Assembly (NCBI RefSeq): GCF_003259185.1
Contig: NZ_QGMP01000001.1
Span: 1,364,001 to 1,428,000, forward strand
Length of the DNA stretch: 64,000 bases
From: Isoalcanivorax indicus
Lineage (GTDB): Bacteria; Pseudomonadota; Gammaproteobacteria; Pseudomonadales; Alcanivoracaceae
Reading direction: 5' to 3'
The position numbers and the translations under genes were made by a program. Below the pieces are notes generated by a model. It was not told where the DNA came from, made no database searches, and worked only from the letters and a program-made list of their open reading frames with translations. This document shows, one piece after another, positions 51,563-60,325 of the stretch (the stretch's first letter is position 1; every line of letters starts with the position of its first letter).

Positions 51563-54500
51563 TGATGCGACGTAATGGGCGTGCGTCCATGCTGGCGCTG
51601 ACGGTGTTGCTGACGGCTCCGGCGTTTGGCGATGTGCTGCGGGAAGAGGCCGGGCAGCAGGGCAATCCCTGGTTGCGGGACACCATGCCGCTGGGTGAAG
51701 CCACTGAACGTGAGCTGCCGCTTTATCGGGACAAGCAACTGTGGATGCAAGACGACAGCATCTATCGGGAACGTCTGGGTGACCGCATCGAGACGCAACA
51801 GATAGAGGAGGAGGTGTCGCGCACGGTCAAGTTGCAGGGCGTGGTGCCGCCGATCCGATACCAGTCCGGCGGAGCGGAAATTTCTGCCGAGTACGTCACC
51901 ATGCTGCGCGATGTGCTGGAGCAGATGCGCGGCAAACGCAATGTGCGGCTTCATTTTGTGGGGCATTCGGACAATATTCCGTTATCCGGCCAGCTGCGTG
52001 ATCGCTTCCAGGACAATACCGGTCTGTCTCGTGAGCGGGCCGGCGCGGCGGCCGAGTATTTCCAGGTCATGCTGGGGCTGCCGCCGGAATCGATTTCCTA
52101 CGAAGGCCTGGGCGAAAGCCAGCCACTGGCCAGCAATGCCAGTGAGGCGGGCCGGGCGCTGAATCGCCGGGTGGAAGTGGAGGTCTGGTACGACGAAGTG
52201 GACGAGGTCATCGTCGAGCGCGACGTCGTGATCACTGAGCAACTCAATCGCCTGAAAATCTGTCGTGCAGAAACGGTATGCCGACTGACCTATCAGGAAG
52301 GCCATGCGCGTCGGGCGCGGGTCAGGAATCTGGTGCCGCCATTGCATGTCGGCGAGGAGTCCATCGAGATTCCCGCGGCTTTCCGCCATCATGTCCTGCA
52401 AGCGCTGCAAAACCTGGAAGACAAGCCGAACGTGGTGGTGCGTCTGGTGGGCTACACCGACGATGCGCCGCTGACTGGCCGTGATGCACGCATTTACGGT
52501 GATCACCTGAGCCTGTCCCGGGCTCGTGCCCGGCGTGTCATGCTGGCCTTGCAGGAAAGCCTGGCGCTGCCGTCCTCCATGCTGGAAAGCGATGGTCGCG
52601 GGCTGAGTAACCCGGTGGCCTCCAATGACGATGCCGCCGGGCGAGCTCTGAATCGGCGTATCGAGGTGGAGTTCTGGTACGACGACATGCTGCAGTCGTT
52701 GCCTGATGAGCCGCAGATCTGTCCGGAAGATGCCGGCGCGGAAACGGTCACGCGGGTTTATGCGCCGCCGTCCGGGCCGATTGCCCCGATCCGTTATGAC
52801 AACACGCAACCTCAGATCAGCGATGAATGGGTGGCGCGACTCGACCAGATTCTGGACGAGGTGCGCGACAAGACCAACGTGCGCTTGCGGTTTATCGGCT
52901 ACACCGATAACCGGCGTATGGACCGCCGCGTGGCGATGGTCTACGAGGATGACATCGGCCTGTCCACGGCGCGCGCACGGATCGTGCGTGACCGGGTCAG
53001 CGAGCGATTGGGTCTGGACGCCGCACGTGCCGAACATGAAGGTCGGGGTTATGTGCAGAGTGACGACGTGGTCAACACCGGCTTTGTGGAATCGGATGTC
53101 TCCCGCGTGGTGGTGCAGGTGGTCTATGACGAACTGGCGCTGCTGGATGACTACGAAGGCGTCGATATCCAGCGCCTGACCCGTGAGGTGGATATCGCCA
53201 ATCCCTATGCGCTCAACCTGATGCGCATCACCGTGGATGGCAAACCCATCGATGACCCGAACAAGCGCTCTGCGGATGTGCAGCGCTGTACCGACGTGGC
53301 GCTGGAGCAGGCGGATATCCGCTTCCGTTTCGATAATCTGGAACTGAAGCCGCGCCTGAACGTGACGGCCTGGCCCAACACCGTCCGTTACCAGCAGGAT
53401 CCGGACAGCGACAGGCTGGATCATCTGGTGCAGTTCCGCCTGTACACCAACTACGCCGCCTTTATCGACCGTGCCGAAGTGCGCCTGTTTGAAGACGGGC
53501 AATCGCTGCGTGATACGCCGTTGGCGGTCATACCGCTGGACGCAGGGCAGGGCGAGTGGGAGGCCGACTTTGCCGAGCATCGTGCGCCGGGCCGCGCCCT
53601 GCAATACCTGGTGCGGGTCTACGACCGTCAGGGGCGCTACGATGAGACCGGCACCCAGACGCTGTGGGTGGTGGATGAGGTGGACGACATTGAGGATGCC
53701 GGGCGTGAGCTGCTGGTAGGCTACGGCCATAACCGGTTGATGGTGTCCAATATCCCGCTTGCCGGTGGCACTATCCGGGTGGAGGGCCGCCAGGTGCCCG
53801 ATCAGCGCCAGGTGTTTGTCGCTGGTCGCCCCGTGCCCTTGTCGGAAGACGGCGAGTTCGTGGCCGAAGAGTTCCTGCCTGCCGGGCAGCACACGGTTGA
53901 AGTGGCGGTGATCGATCACGAGGGGAACGGTGAGCTTTACCTGCGCGATCTGGCACTGAATCGCAGTGACTGGTTCTATGTGGCCATTGCGGACCTGACC
54001 GCGTCCCTGAGTGATACCCGCGGCCCGGCCCGGCTGGTGACCCAGGATGATCGCTATGACAGTGACTTCAATGTCGACGGGCGACTGGCCTATTTCGTGC
54101 GCGGCAAGTTCGGTGAAGGCTGGCAACTGACCAGCAGTGCCGACACCCTGGAAGGCCCGGTGGAGGATCTGTTCAGCAACTTCCTGAACAAATCACCCGA
54201 CGCCATGTTCCGCCGTATCGATCCGGACTACCACTTCCCGACCTATGGCGACGACAGCACCGTGGAAGACGCCGCGCCGACACTGGGCAAGTTCTATCTG
54301 AAATTGCAGAAGCACAACAACTACGGCCTGTGGGGGAATTTCCGCGCCAGTTATCTGGACAATTCCCTGGCGCATATCGACCGTGCCCTGTACGGCGGTA
54401 ACGTCCACTGGCAATCCGATGACGTCACCAGCTTCGGCGAGCAGCGCATCATGGTGGATGGCTTCGTCGCTGACCCGGGCACTGTCGCCGGGCGTGACGA

Positions 54501-56661
54501 ATTCCGCGGCACCGGGGGCTCCCTGTATTACCTGCGTCAGATGGATGTGCTGGAAGGTTCCGAGCGGGTGCGCATCGAAGTGCGTGACAAGGTGTCGGGC
54601 ATGGTGCTGGCCGTGAAGAACCTGCTGCCGGTGCAGGATTACGACATCGATTATCTGCAAGGGCGCATCATGCTGGCCGAGCCCTTGTCACCCAGCATGG
54701 CGGACCAGTTGCTGGTCAGCACCGATACCGGTGGCGGCAATGAGGTGTATCTGGTGGCGCGCTATGAATACAGCGCCACGTTCGACCGGATCAGCAACCT
54801 GTCCCAGGGTGGGCGCCTGCATTACTGGATGGGCGACCATATGAAACTCGGCCTGACCGGCAGCAACAGCCAGGGCGAGGGCACCAGTGATCTGGGGGCG
54901 GTGGACGTGACCCTGCGCCACAGCAGCCAGACCTGGTTGCGCACCGAGTTTGCCCGCAGCCGGGGCACCGACGGCTCCACCTTCCTGTCCCGCGATGGCG
55001 GCTTCAACTTCGACGGGGTCAGCAATGGCGCCTTGCCGGGCCAGGAAGACGATATCCGCGCCAATGCGTCTCGTATCGATGCCCGGGTCGGATTCCGGGA
55101 TGTGCGTGAGAGCGCGCCGGACGGCTATCTCACGGCTTACCAGCAAACGGTGGATGCCGGCTACTCGTCACCGGGGATCATCACCGACCGGGATGTCACC
55201 CAGCAGGGCGGCAGTATGACTGTGCGGGTGACCGAGGCGACTGACGTCACCGTGCAGGTGGACAGCAGCCGCCAGCGTCAGGGCCTGCAGACCGAGGCGG
55301 GTGAGGTCAATGTGGGTCACCAGCTTGGCGAGCACTGGCGCGTCAGCACCGGGGTGCGTCAGGAGCGCCGCAGCGACAACTCGGTTGCCGTGCCGCTTAC
55401 CCAGATCGAAGGGGATCGCACCGATGTGATCCTGCGGGGTGATTACGATTCCCGCCGCCGCTGGTCCGCCTACGGTTATGCCCAGGGCACCACCGCCAGC
55501 AGCGGCAACCAGGAAGACAACGGCCGTATCGGGGCGGGTGGCGCCTGGCGCTTCAGCGACCGGCTGCGTACCGATGGCGAGCTTTCCGGTGGTGACATGG
55601 GCGTGGGAGCTCGCCTGGGCACGGACTTCCTGATGTCGGACCGCAGCAACCTGTATCTGGGCTATGCGCTGGAGAACGAGCGCGATACCCAGGGCGTGCG
55701 TACCCAGCGCGGCAACCTGATCTCCGGTTTCCGCACGCGCTATTCCGACACCACCAGCGTCTATGTGGAAGAGCGTTACACCCACGGCGACGTGCCCACC
55801 GGCCTGATTCATGCCACCGGCATCGACATTGCCCCCAATGACCGCTGGCATTACGGCGCCAGTCTCGATTTCGGGACCCTGAGAGATCGCCAGACCGGTG
55901 CTGAACACGAGCGCCAGGCGGTGGCGGGCCGGGTAGGTTACGTCCAGGATACCGTGCGGGTGGCCAGCGCTCTGGAGTATCGCCATGACCGTATCCAGGC
56001 CTCGGATCTGCAACGCTCCACCCGTGACACCTGGCTGACCAAGAACAGCCTGCGCTATCAGTTCACGCCGGACTGGCGTCTGATCGGCAAGCTGAACTAC
56101 GCCGACAGCCGCAGTTCGCTCGGCTCCTTCTACGACGGCCGTTTCGTCGAGGCGGTGCTCGGCTATGGCTTCCGGCCGGTGCTGCATGACCGCCTCAATG
56201 TGCTGGCCAAGTACACCTGGTTCTATAATCTGCCCAGCGCTGACCAGGTGACGATCAGCAACACGGCGGCGGAGTTCATCCAGAAGAGCCATGTGTTCTC
56301 GGTGGACACCCTGTATGACCTGACCCGGCGCTGGAGTGTCGGCGGCAAGTACGCCTACCGGCTGTCGCAGTTGAGCATGGACCGGGAAAATCCGGAGTTC
56401 TTCGACAGCCGTGCCAGCCTCTACATCCTGCGGGCGGACTGGCGTGTGATTCGCCAGTGGGAGACCACCATCGAGGCGCGTCTGCTGGATCTGCCGGATG
56501 CGCGGGACCAGCGCAGCGGCGCCCTGGCGGCGCTGTACCGCCACGTCAACGACAACGTGAAGTTCGGTGTCGGCTACAACTTCAGTGACTTCTCGGACGA
56601 TCTCACGGACCTCAGTTATGACCACCAGGGGGTCTTCATCAACCTGGTCGGCAAGATGTGA
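51559..56661 (+). CDS. 1700-residue outer-membrane protein with three OmpA-like domains
   Basis: A signal peptide (ASMLALTVLLTAPAFG) precedes three OmpA-like domains at about 95-210, 265-375 and 405-530. Each keeps a D and R pair used to bind peptidoglycan: VGHSDN with LSRERAGAAAEYF, VGYTDD with LSRARARRVMLAL, and IGYTDN with LSTARARIVRDRV. A beta-rich region (about 540-830) follows. From about 850 long alternating strands (LYLGYALENERDTQ, WSVGGKYAYRLSQ, KFGVGYNFSDFSDDL) indicate a large beta-barrel. It ends FINLVGKM without the usual terminal aromatic residue. The ATG overlaps the giant gene's TGA by 4 bases, so it is the likely outer-membrane anchor or pore for it. Confidence 0.85.
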   Translation: MMMRRNGRASMLALTVLLTAPAFGDVLREEAGQQGNPWLRDTMPLGEATERELPLYRDKQLWMQDDSIYRERLGDRIETQQIEEEVSRTVKLQGVVPPIRYQSGGAEISAEYVTMLRDVLEQMRGKRNVRLHFVGHSDNIPLSGQLRDRFQDNTGLSRERAGAAAEYFQVMLGLPPESISYEGLGESQPLASNASEAGRALNRRVEVEVWYDEVDEVIVERDVVITEQLNRLKICRAETVCRLTYQEGHARRARVRNLVPPLHVGEESIEIPAAFRHHVLQALQNLEDKPNVVVRLVGYTDDAPLTGRDARIYGDHLSLSRARARRVMLALQESLALPSSMLESDGRGLSNPVASNDDAAGRALNRRIEVEFWYDDMLQSLPDEPQICPEDAGAETVTRVYAPPSGPIAPIRYDNTQPQISDEWVARLDQILDEVRDKTNVRLRFIGYTDNRRMDRRVAMVYEDDIGLSTARARIVRDRVSERLGLDAARAEHEGRGYVQSDDVVNTGFVESDVSRVVVQVVYDELALLDDYEGVDIQRLTREVDIANPYALNLMRITVDGKPIDDPNKRSADVQRCTDVALEQADIRFRFDNLELKPRLNVTAWPNTVRYQQDPDSDRLDHLVQFRLYTNYAAFIDRAEVRLFEDGQSLRDTPLAVIPLDAGQGEWEADFAEHRAPGRALQYLVRVYDRQGRYDETGTQTLWVVDEVDDIEDAGRELLVGYGHNRLMVSNIPLAGGTIRVEGRQVPDQRQVFVAGRPVPLSEDGEFVAEEFLPAGQHTVEVAVIDHEGNGELYLRDLALNRSDWFYVAIADLTASLSDTRGPARLVTQDDRYDSDFNVDGRLAYFVRGKFGEGWQLTSSADTLEGPVEDLFSNFLNKSPDAMFRRIDPDYHFPTYGDDSTVEDAAPTLGKFYLKLQKHNNYGLWGNFRASYLDNSLAHIDRALYGGNVHWQSDDVTSFGEQRIMVDGFVADPGTVAGRDEFRGTGGSLYYLRQMDVLEGSERVRIEVRDKVSGMVLAVKNLLPVQDYDIDYLQGRIMLAEPLSPSMADQLLVSTDTGGGNEVYLVARYEYSATFDRISNLSQGGRLHYWMGDHMKLGLTGSNSQGEGTSDLGAVDVTLRHSSQTWLRTEFARSRGTDGSTFLSRDGGFNFDGVSNGALPGQEDDIRANASRIDARVGFRDVRESAPDGYLTAYQQTVDAGYSSPGIITDRDVTQQGGSMTVRVTEATDVTVQVDSSRQRQGLQTEAGEVNVGHQLGEHWRVSTGVRQERRSDNSVAVPLTQIEGDRTDVILRGDYDSRRRWSAYGYAQGTTASSGNQEDNGRIGAGGAWRFSDRLRTDGELSGGDMGVGARLGTDFLMSDRSNLYLGYALENERDTQGVRTQRGNLISGFRTRYSDTTSVYVEERYTHGDVPTGLIHATGIDIAPNDRWHYGASLDFGTLRDRQTGAEHERQAVAGRVGYVQDTVRVASALEYRHDRIQASDLQRSTRDTWLTKNSLRYQFTPDWRLIGKLNYADSRSSLGSFYDGRFVEAVLGYGFRPVLHDRLNVLAKYTWFYNLPSADQVTISNTAAEFIQKSHVFSVDTLYDLTRRWSVGGKYAYRLSQLSMDRENPEFFDSRASLYILRADWRVIRQWETTIEARLLDLPDARDQRSGALAALYRHVNDNVKFGVGYNFSDFSDDLTDLSYDHQGVFINLVGKM

Positions 56662-56707
56662 TGGGCTCCTGCAGGATGCGCCTGTGGCGGGCAGGGCGGC
56701 CCTTCGT

Positions 56708-56713
56708 TATAAT
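56708..56713 (+). promoter_or_regulatory. Candidate -10 of the tig promoter
   Basis: A consensus TATAAT at 56708-56713 lies 87 bases before the tig start codon, in the 138-base gap after the outer-membrane protein gene. No good -35 is visible (TGGCGG at 17-base spacing). It would separate tig transcription from the giant operon. Confidence 0.5.
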
Positions 56714-56799
56714 CGCGGCCCTTCCTGGCACTGTGTGGTGTGGAGCCATTCGCGTCCCATAGCTGCCTGAAACAAATTTTTCTTTTAAAAGAGGAAGTT

Positions 56800-58101
56800 A
56801 TGCAGGTTTCTGTAGAAACAACTTCAGGTCTGGAGCGCCGCCTGACCGTAGGCGTACCGGCGGAGAAACTGGACAGCGCAGTCAAGGCCCGTCTGGCTGA
56901 TGCCCAGAAGAACCTGCGAATCAACGGCTTCCGCCCGGGCAAGGTGCCCATGATCGAAGTGAAACGCCGCTTCGGTCAGGCGGTGCGCGACGAAGTCCTG
57001 GGCGAAGTCATGCGCGAAAGCTTCATCGAGGCCGTGGGCAAGGAAAATATCGAGCCGGCCGGCATGCCTGATTTCGAGCCGACCGTGAACGAGCCGGGCA
57101 AGGACCTGGAATTCGTTGCCACCTTCGAGGTGTATCCGGAAATCGAGCTGGCAGCGCTGGGCGCGGTCGAGGTCGAAAAACCGGCGACCGAGATCACCGA
57201 TGCCGACGTCGACAAGATGATCGAGCAGCTGCGCGAGCAGCGTGCCAGCTTCGAGACAGTGGAGCGTGCGGCCGCCAAGGGCGATCGCGTCAACATCAAC
57301 TATGCCGGCACCCTGGACGGTGAAGCCTTCGAAGGCGGCACGGCCGATGGCCAGCAGCTGGTGCTGGGTTCCGGTCAGATGATCCCGGGCTTCGAGGAGG
57401 GCATTGAGGGCCTGTCTGCCGGCGAGCAGAAGACCATCGACGTGACCTTCCCCGAGGACTACCAGGCGGAAGAGCTGAAAGGCAAGACCGCCCAGTTCGC
57501 CATCACCGTGAACAAGGTGGAAGCGAAGCAGTTGCCCGAGATCGACGACGCGTTCATGGAGCAGTTCGGGGTCAAGGAAGGCGGCATGGACGCCTTCCGC
57601 GCGGAAGTGCGCAAGAACATGGAGCGCGAGCTGAAAAATGCGCTGCGCAACAAGGTCAAGGAGCAGGTCATGAACGGCCTGGTCGAAGCACACTCCTTTG
57701 ACGTGCCCGGTGCACTGGTACGCGGCGAAATCCAGCGCATGCGTCAGCAGATGATGCAGCAGTTCGGTGGCGGCCAGCAGTTCGATGCCAGCATGCTGCC
57801 GGAAGAGCTGTTCCGCGAGCAGGCCGAGCGCAGCGTGCGTCTGGGTCTGATCGTGCGCCAGATCCTGGAGAAGCACGAGCTCAAGGCCGACGCCGACAAG
57901 GTGCGCGCCCAGGTCGAGGAAATCGCGTCCCAGTACGAGCAGCCGGAAGAGGTGGTCAGCTGGGTCTACAGCAACCCGCAGCAGCTGCAACAGATCGAAG
58001 GCGCGGTGCTGGAAGAGCAGGTGGTGGAGCTGGTGCTCGGGCAGGCCAAGGTGTCTGAAAAGGCCATGTCCTACGAAGAAGCGGTCGCCCGCCAGCAGTA
58101 A
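56800..58101 (+). CDS. tig: Trigger factor, ribosome-associated chaperone and prolyl isomerase
   Basis: Trigger factor binds nascent chains at the ribosome exit. The 433-residue protein has the N-terminal ribosome-binding domain with the signature [16 protein letters not shown] (about 45-60). The FKBP-type PPIase domain (about 155-240: [34 protein letters not shown]) and a helical C-terminal chaperone domain follow. ATG 56800 has AGAGGAAG 6 bases upstream and gives the family start [15 protein letters not shown]; an open frame from 56740 is unsupported. It is the first gene of the conserved tig-clpP-clpX-lon-hupB order. Confidence 0.96.
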   Translation: MQVSVETTSGLERRLTVGVPAEKLDSAVKARLADAQKNLRINGFRPGKVPMIEVKRRFGQAVRDEVLGEVMRESFIEAVGKENIEPAGMPDFEPTVNEPGKDLEFVATFEVYPEIELAALGAVEVEKPATEITDADVDKMIEQLREQRASFETVERAAAKGDRVNINYAGTLDGEAFEGGTADGQQLVLGSGQMIPGFEEGIEGLSAGEQKTIDVTFPEDYQAEELKGKTAQFAITVNKVEAKQLPEIDDAFMEQFGVKEGGMDAFRAEVRKNMERELKNALRNKVKEQVMNGLVEAHSFDVPGALVRGEIQRMRQQMMQQFGGGQQFDASMLPEELFREQAERSVRLGLIVRQILEKHELKADADKVRAQVEEIASQYEQPEEVVSWVYSNPQQLQQIEGAVLEEQVVELVLGQAKVSEKAMSYEEAVARQQ

Positions 58102-58120
58102 TCTGCGGCGAGTTCCCACA

Positions 58121-58152
58121 CGCAAAACGGGGCCTTTCGGCCCCGTTTTGCG
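58121..58152. terminator. Rho-independent terminator after tig
   Basis: A perfect 14-bp stem (CGCAAAACGGGGCC / GGCCCCGTTTTGCG) with loop TTTC. The internal T-run suits partial or full termination between tig and clpP. It begins 19 bases after the tig stop. Confidence 0.85.
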
Positions 58153-58274
58153 TTAATTATCGCCAGTTTGTGCAAGATTTGCGCAACCCGCCGCCGATTC
58201 ACGTGGGCTTTATGGACCTGTGCGCCCGGCGCGGCATAAGATGCAATGAATACCCGTTAACGCAGGAACAGTGC

Positions 58275-58910
58275 ATGACAGACATCAACGGTATCTCCAC
58301 GTCGGCCAGCGGTCCCTCGGCTCTGGGGCTGGTGCCCATGGTGATCGAGCAGACCGCTCGCGGCGAGCGCTCCTTTGACATCTATTCCCGCCTGCTCAAG
58401 GAACGGGTGATCTTTCTGGTGGGCCAGGTCGAGGATCAGATGGCCAACCTGATCGTGGCGCAGATGCTGTTTCTGGAATCCGAAAACCCGGACAAGGATA
58501 TACACCTGTATATCAATAGCCCGGGCGGGTCCGTCACCGCAGGCATGTCCATCTATGACACCATGCAGTTCATCAAGCCGGCGGTATCCACCATGTGTAT
58601 CGGCCAGGCGGCCAGCATGGGCTCCTTCCTGCTGGCGGCGGGCGAGAAGGGCAAGCGCTTTGCGCTGCCCAACTCACGCATCATGATCCATCAGCCGCTG
58701 GGCGGTTTTCAGGGGCAGGCCTCGGATATCGAGATTCACGCCCGTGAGATCCTCAAGATCAAGAGTCAGCTCAATGCATTGCTGGCCCACCATACCGGTC
58801 AGCCGCTGGAGGCCCTGGAGCGCGACACCGACCGGGACAACTTCATGGACGCAGAACGCGCCCGTGAGTATGGGCTTATAGATCAGGTACTTACCCGGCG
58901 CAGCGTCTGA
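58275..58910 (+). CDS. clpP: ATP-dependent Clp protease proteolytic subunit ClpP
   Basis: ClpP is the 14-mer serine peptidase that works with ClpX or ClpA. The 211-residue protein has [20 protein letters not shown], the nucleophile Ser114 in [14 protein letters not shown], His139 in [11 protein letters not shown] and the acid residue near 188 ([10 protein letters not shown]). I chose ATG 58275, with AGGA 7 bases upstream, over a longer frame from 58170. It is followed by clpX after 85 bases. Confidence 0.97.
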   Translation: MTDINGISTSASGPSALGLVPMVIEQTARGERSFDIYSRLLKERVIFLVGQVEDQMANLIVAQMLFLESENPDKDIHLYINSPGGSVTAGMSIYDTMQFIKPAVSTMCIGQAASMGSFLLAAGEKGKRFALPNSRIMIHQPLGGFQGQASDIEIHAREILKIKSQLNALLAHHTGQPLEALERDTDRDNFMDAERAREYGLIDQVLTRRSV

Positions 58911-58935
58911 ACGCCGTGGCGCAGGCGGCCGCAGG

Positions 58936-58964
58936 CTTGAAAAAGCCCCGTGTTGCCTGCATCT
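58936..58964 (+). promoter_or_regulatory. Candidate heat-shock (sigma-32) promoter before clpX
   Basis: CTTGAAA (58936-58942) is identical to the sigma-32 -35 consensus. After 14 bases, CTGCATCT (58957-58964) matches CCCCATNT in most positions. It is 31 bases before the clpX ATG, in the clpP-clpX gap. Heat-shock control of clpX and lon would fit their role; not tested. Confidence 0.4.
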
Positions 58965-58995
58965 TGAAGAGAAATGAAGTGTAGAGGCGATCCCG

Positions 58996-60297
58996 ATGAC
59001 CGATCACACCGGCGGAAAGAACGACGACGGCAAGCTGCTGTACTGCTCGTTCTGTGGCAAAAGCCAGCACGAGGTGCGCAAACTCATCGCCGGCCCTTCG
59101 GTATTCATCTGCGATGAGTGTGTGGATCTCTGCAACGACATCATTCGTGAAGAGGTCAGTGAGGATGCTGCGGAAGACGAATCGCGGCGCCTGCCCAAAC
59201 CCCACGAGATCAAGTCCACCCTGGACGACTTCGTTATCGGTCAGGAGCGCGCCAAGAAGGTGCTCTCCGTGGCGGTGTACAACCACTACAAGCGGTTGCG
59301 CGGCGGTGCCGAGACGAATGCCCGGGGCAAGAAGGGCGATGAGATCGAACTGGGCAAGAGCAACATTCTGCTGATCGGGCCTACCGGTAGCGGCAAGACG
59401 CTGCTCGCCGAGACGCTGGCACGCTTGCTCAATGTGCCCTTTACCATCGCTGACGCGACCACCCTGACCGAAGCCGGTTATGTGGGGGAAGACGTCGAGA
59501 ACATCATCCAGAAGCTGCTGCAGAAGTGCGACTACGATGTCGAGCGCGCCCAGATGGGCATCGTCTACATCGACGAGATCGACAAGATTTCGCGCAAGTC
59601 GGACAACCCGTCCATCACCCGCGATGTCTCGGGCGAGGGCGTGCAGCAGGCGCTGCTCAAGCTGATCGAGGGCACCGTGGCCTCGGTACCGCCCCAGGGC
59701 GGACGCAAGCACCCGCAACAGGAATTCCTGCAGGTGGACACCTCCAATATCCTGTTCATCTGTGGCGGTGCCTTCGCGGGCCTGGAAAAGATCATTCGTG
59801 ACCGGTCCGAAAAAGGCGGCATCGGCTTCGGTGCCGAGGTGCGCAGCAAGGACAAGACGGTCAATGTCGGTCAGACGCTGCTGGATGTCGAGCCGGAAGA
59901 CCTGATCAAGTTCGGCCTGATTCCGGAATTCATCGGTCGTCTGCCAGTGATCGCCACGCTGGAAGAACTGTCCGAAGAAGCACTGATCCAGATTCTGACC
60001 GAGCCGCGCAATGCGCTGACCAAGCAGTATGGTCGTCTGTTCGACATGGAAGGTGTCGAGCTGGACTTCCGCGAGGACGCGCTGCGGGCGGTGGCCCAGA
60101 AGGCCATGGAACGCAAGACCGGCGCGCGCGGGCTGCGCTCCATCCTCGAGAATGTGCTGCTCGATACCATGTACCAGGTACCCTCGCAGGACGGCGTGGC
60201 CAAGGTAGTGATCGATGCCGCGACCATCACCGGCGAGTCGGAGCCGCTGCTGATCTACGAACGCAGCGAGCAACCCTCCAAAGCAGCCCCGGAGTGA
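58996..60297 (+). CDS. clpX: ATP-dependent Clp protease ATP-binding subunit ClpX
   Basis: ClpX is the AAA+ unfoldase that delivers substrates to ClpP. The 433-residue protein has the zinc-binding domain Cys17-x2-Cys20 and Cys39-x2-Cys42, Walker [16 protein letters not shown] near 132, Walker [11 protein letters not shown] near 190 and the pore and sensor segments ([30 protein letters not shown]). The ClpP-docking loop is [13 protein letters not shown]-proximal. The length matches E. coli ClpX (424). Lon follows after 28 bases. Confidence 0.97.
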   Translation: MTDHTGGKNDDGKLLYCSFCGKSQHEVRKLIAGPSVFICDECVDLCNDIIREEVSEDAAEDESRRLPKPHEIKSTLDDFVIGQERAKKVLSVAVYNHYKRLRGGAETNARGKKGDEIELGKSNILLIGPTGSGKTLLAETLARLLNVPFTIADATTLTEAGYVGEDVENIIQKLLQKCDYDVERAQMGIVYIDEIDKISRKSDNPSITRDVSGEGVQQALLKLIEGTVASVPPQGGRKHPQQEFLQVDTSNILFICGGAFAGLEKIIRDRSEKGGIGFGAEVRSKDKTVNVGQTLLDVEPEDLIKFGLIPEFIGRLPVIATLEELSEEALIQILTEPRNALTKQYGRLFDMEGVELDFREDALRAVAQKAMERKTGARGLRSILENVLLDTMYQVPSQDGVAKVVIDAATITGESEPLLIYERSEQPSKAAPE

Positions 60298-60325
60298 TCC
60301 GGGGCTTCTGATATCGAGGCCTGAT

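Noticed and set aside
51982-54126. A 714-codon minus-strand open frame opposite the OmpA-domain protein
   Set aside because: The three OmpA-like domains are encoded on the plus strand over the same bases, so this is a shadow.
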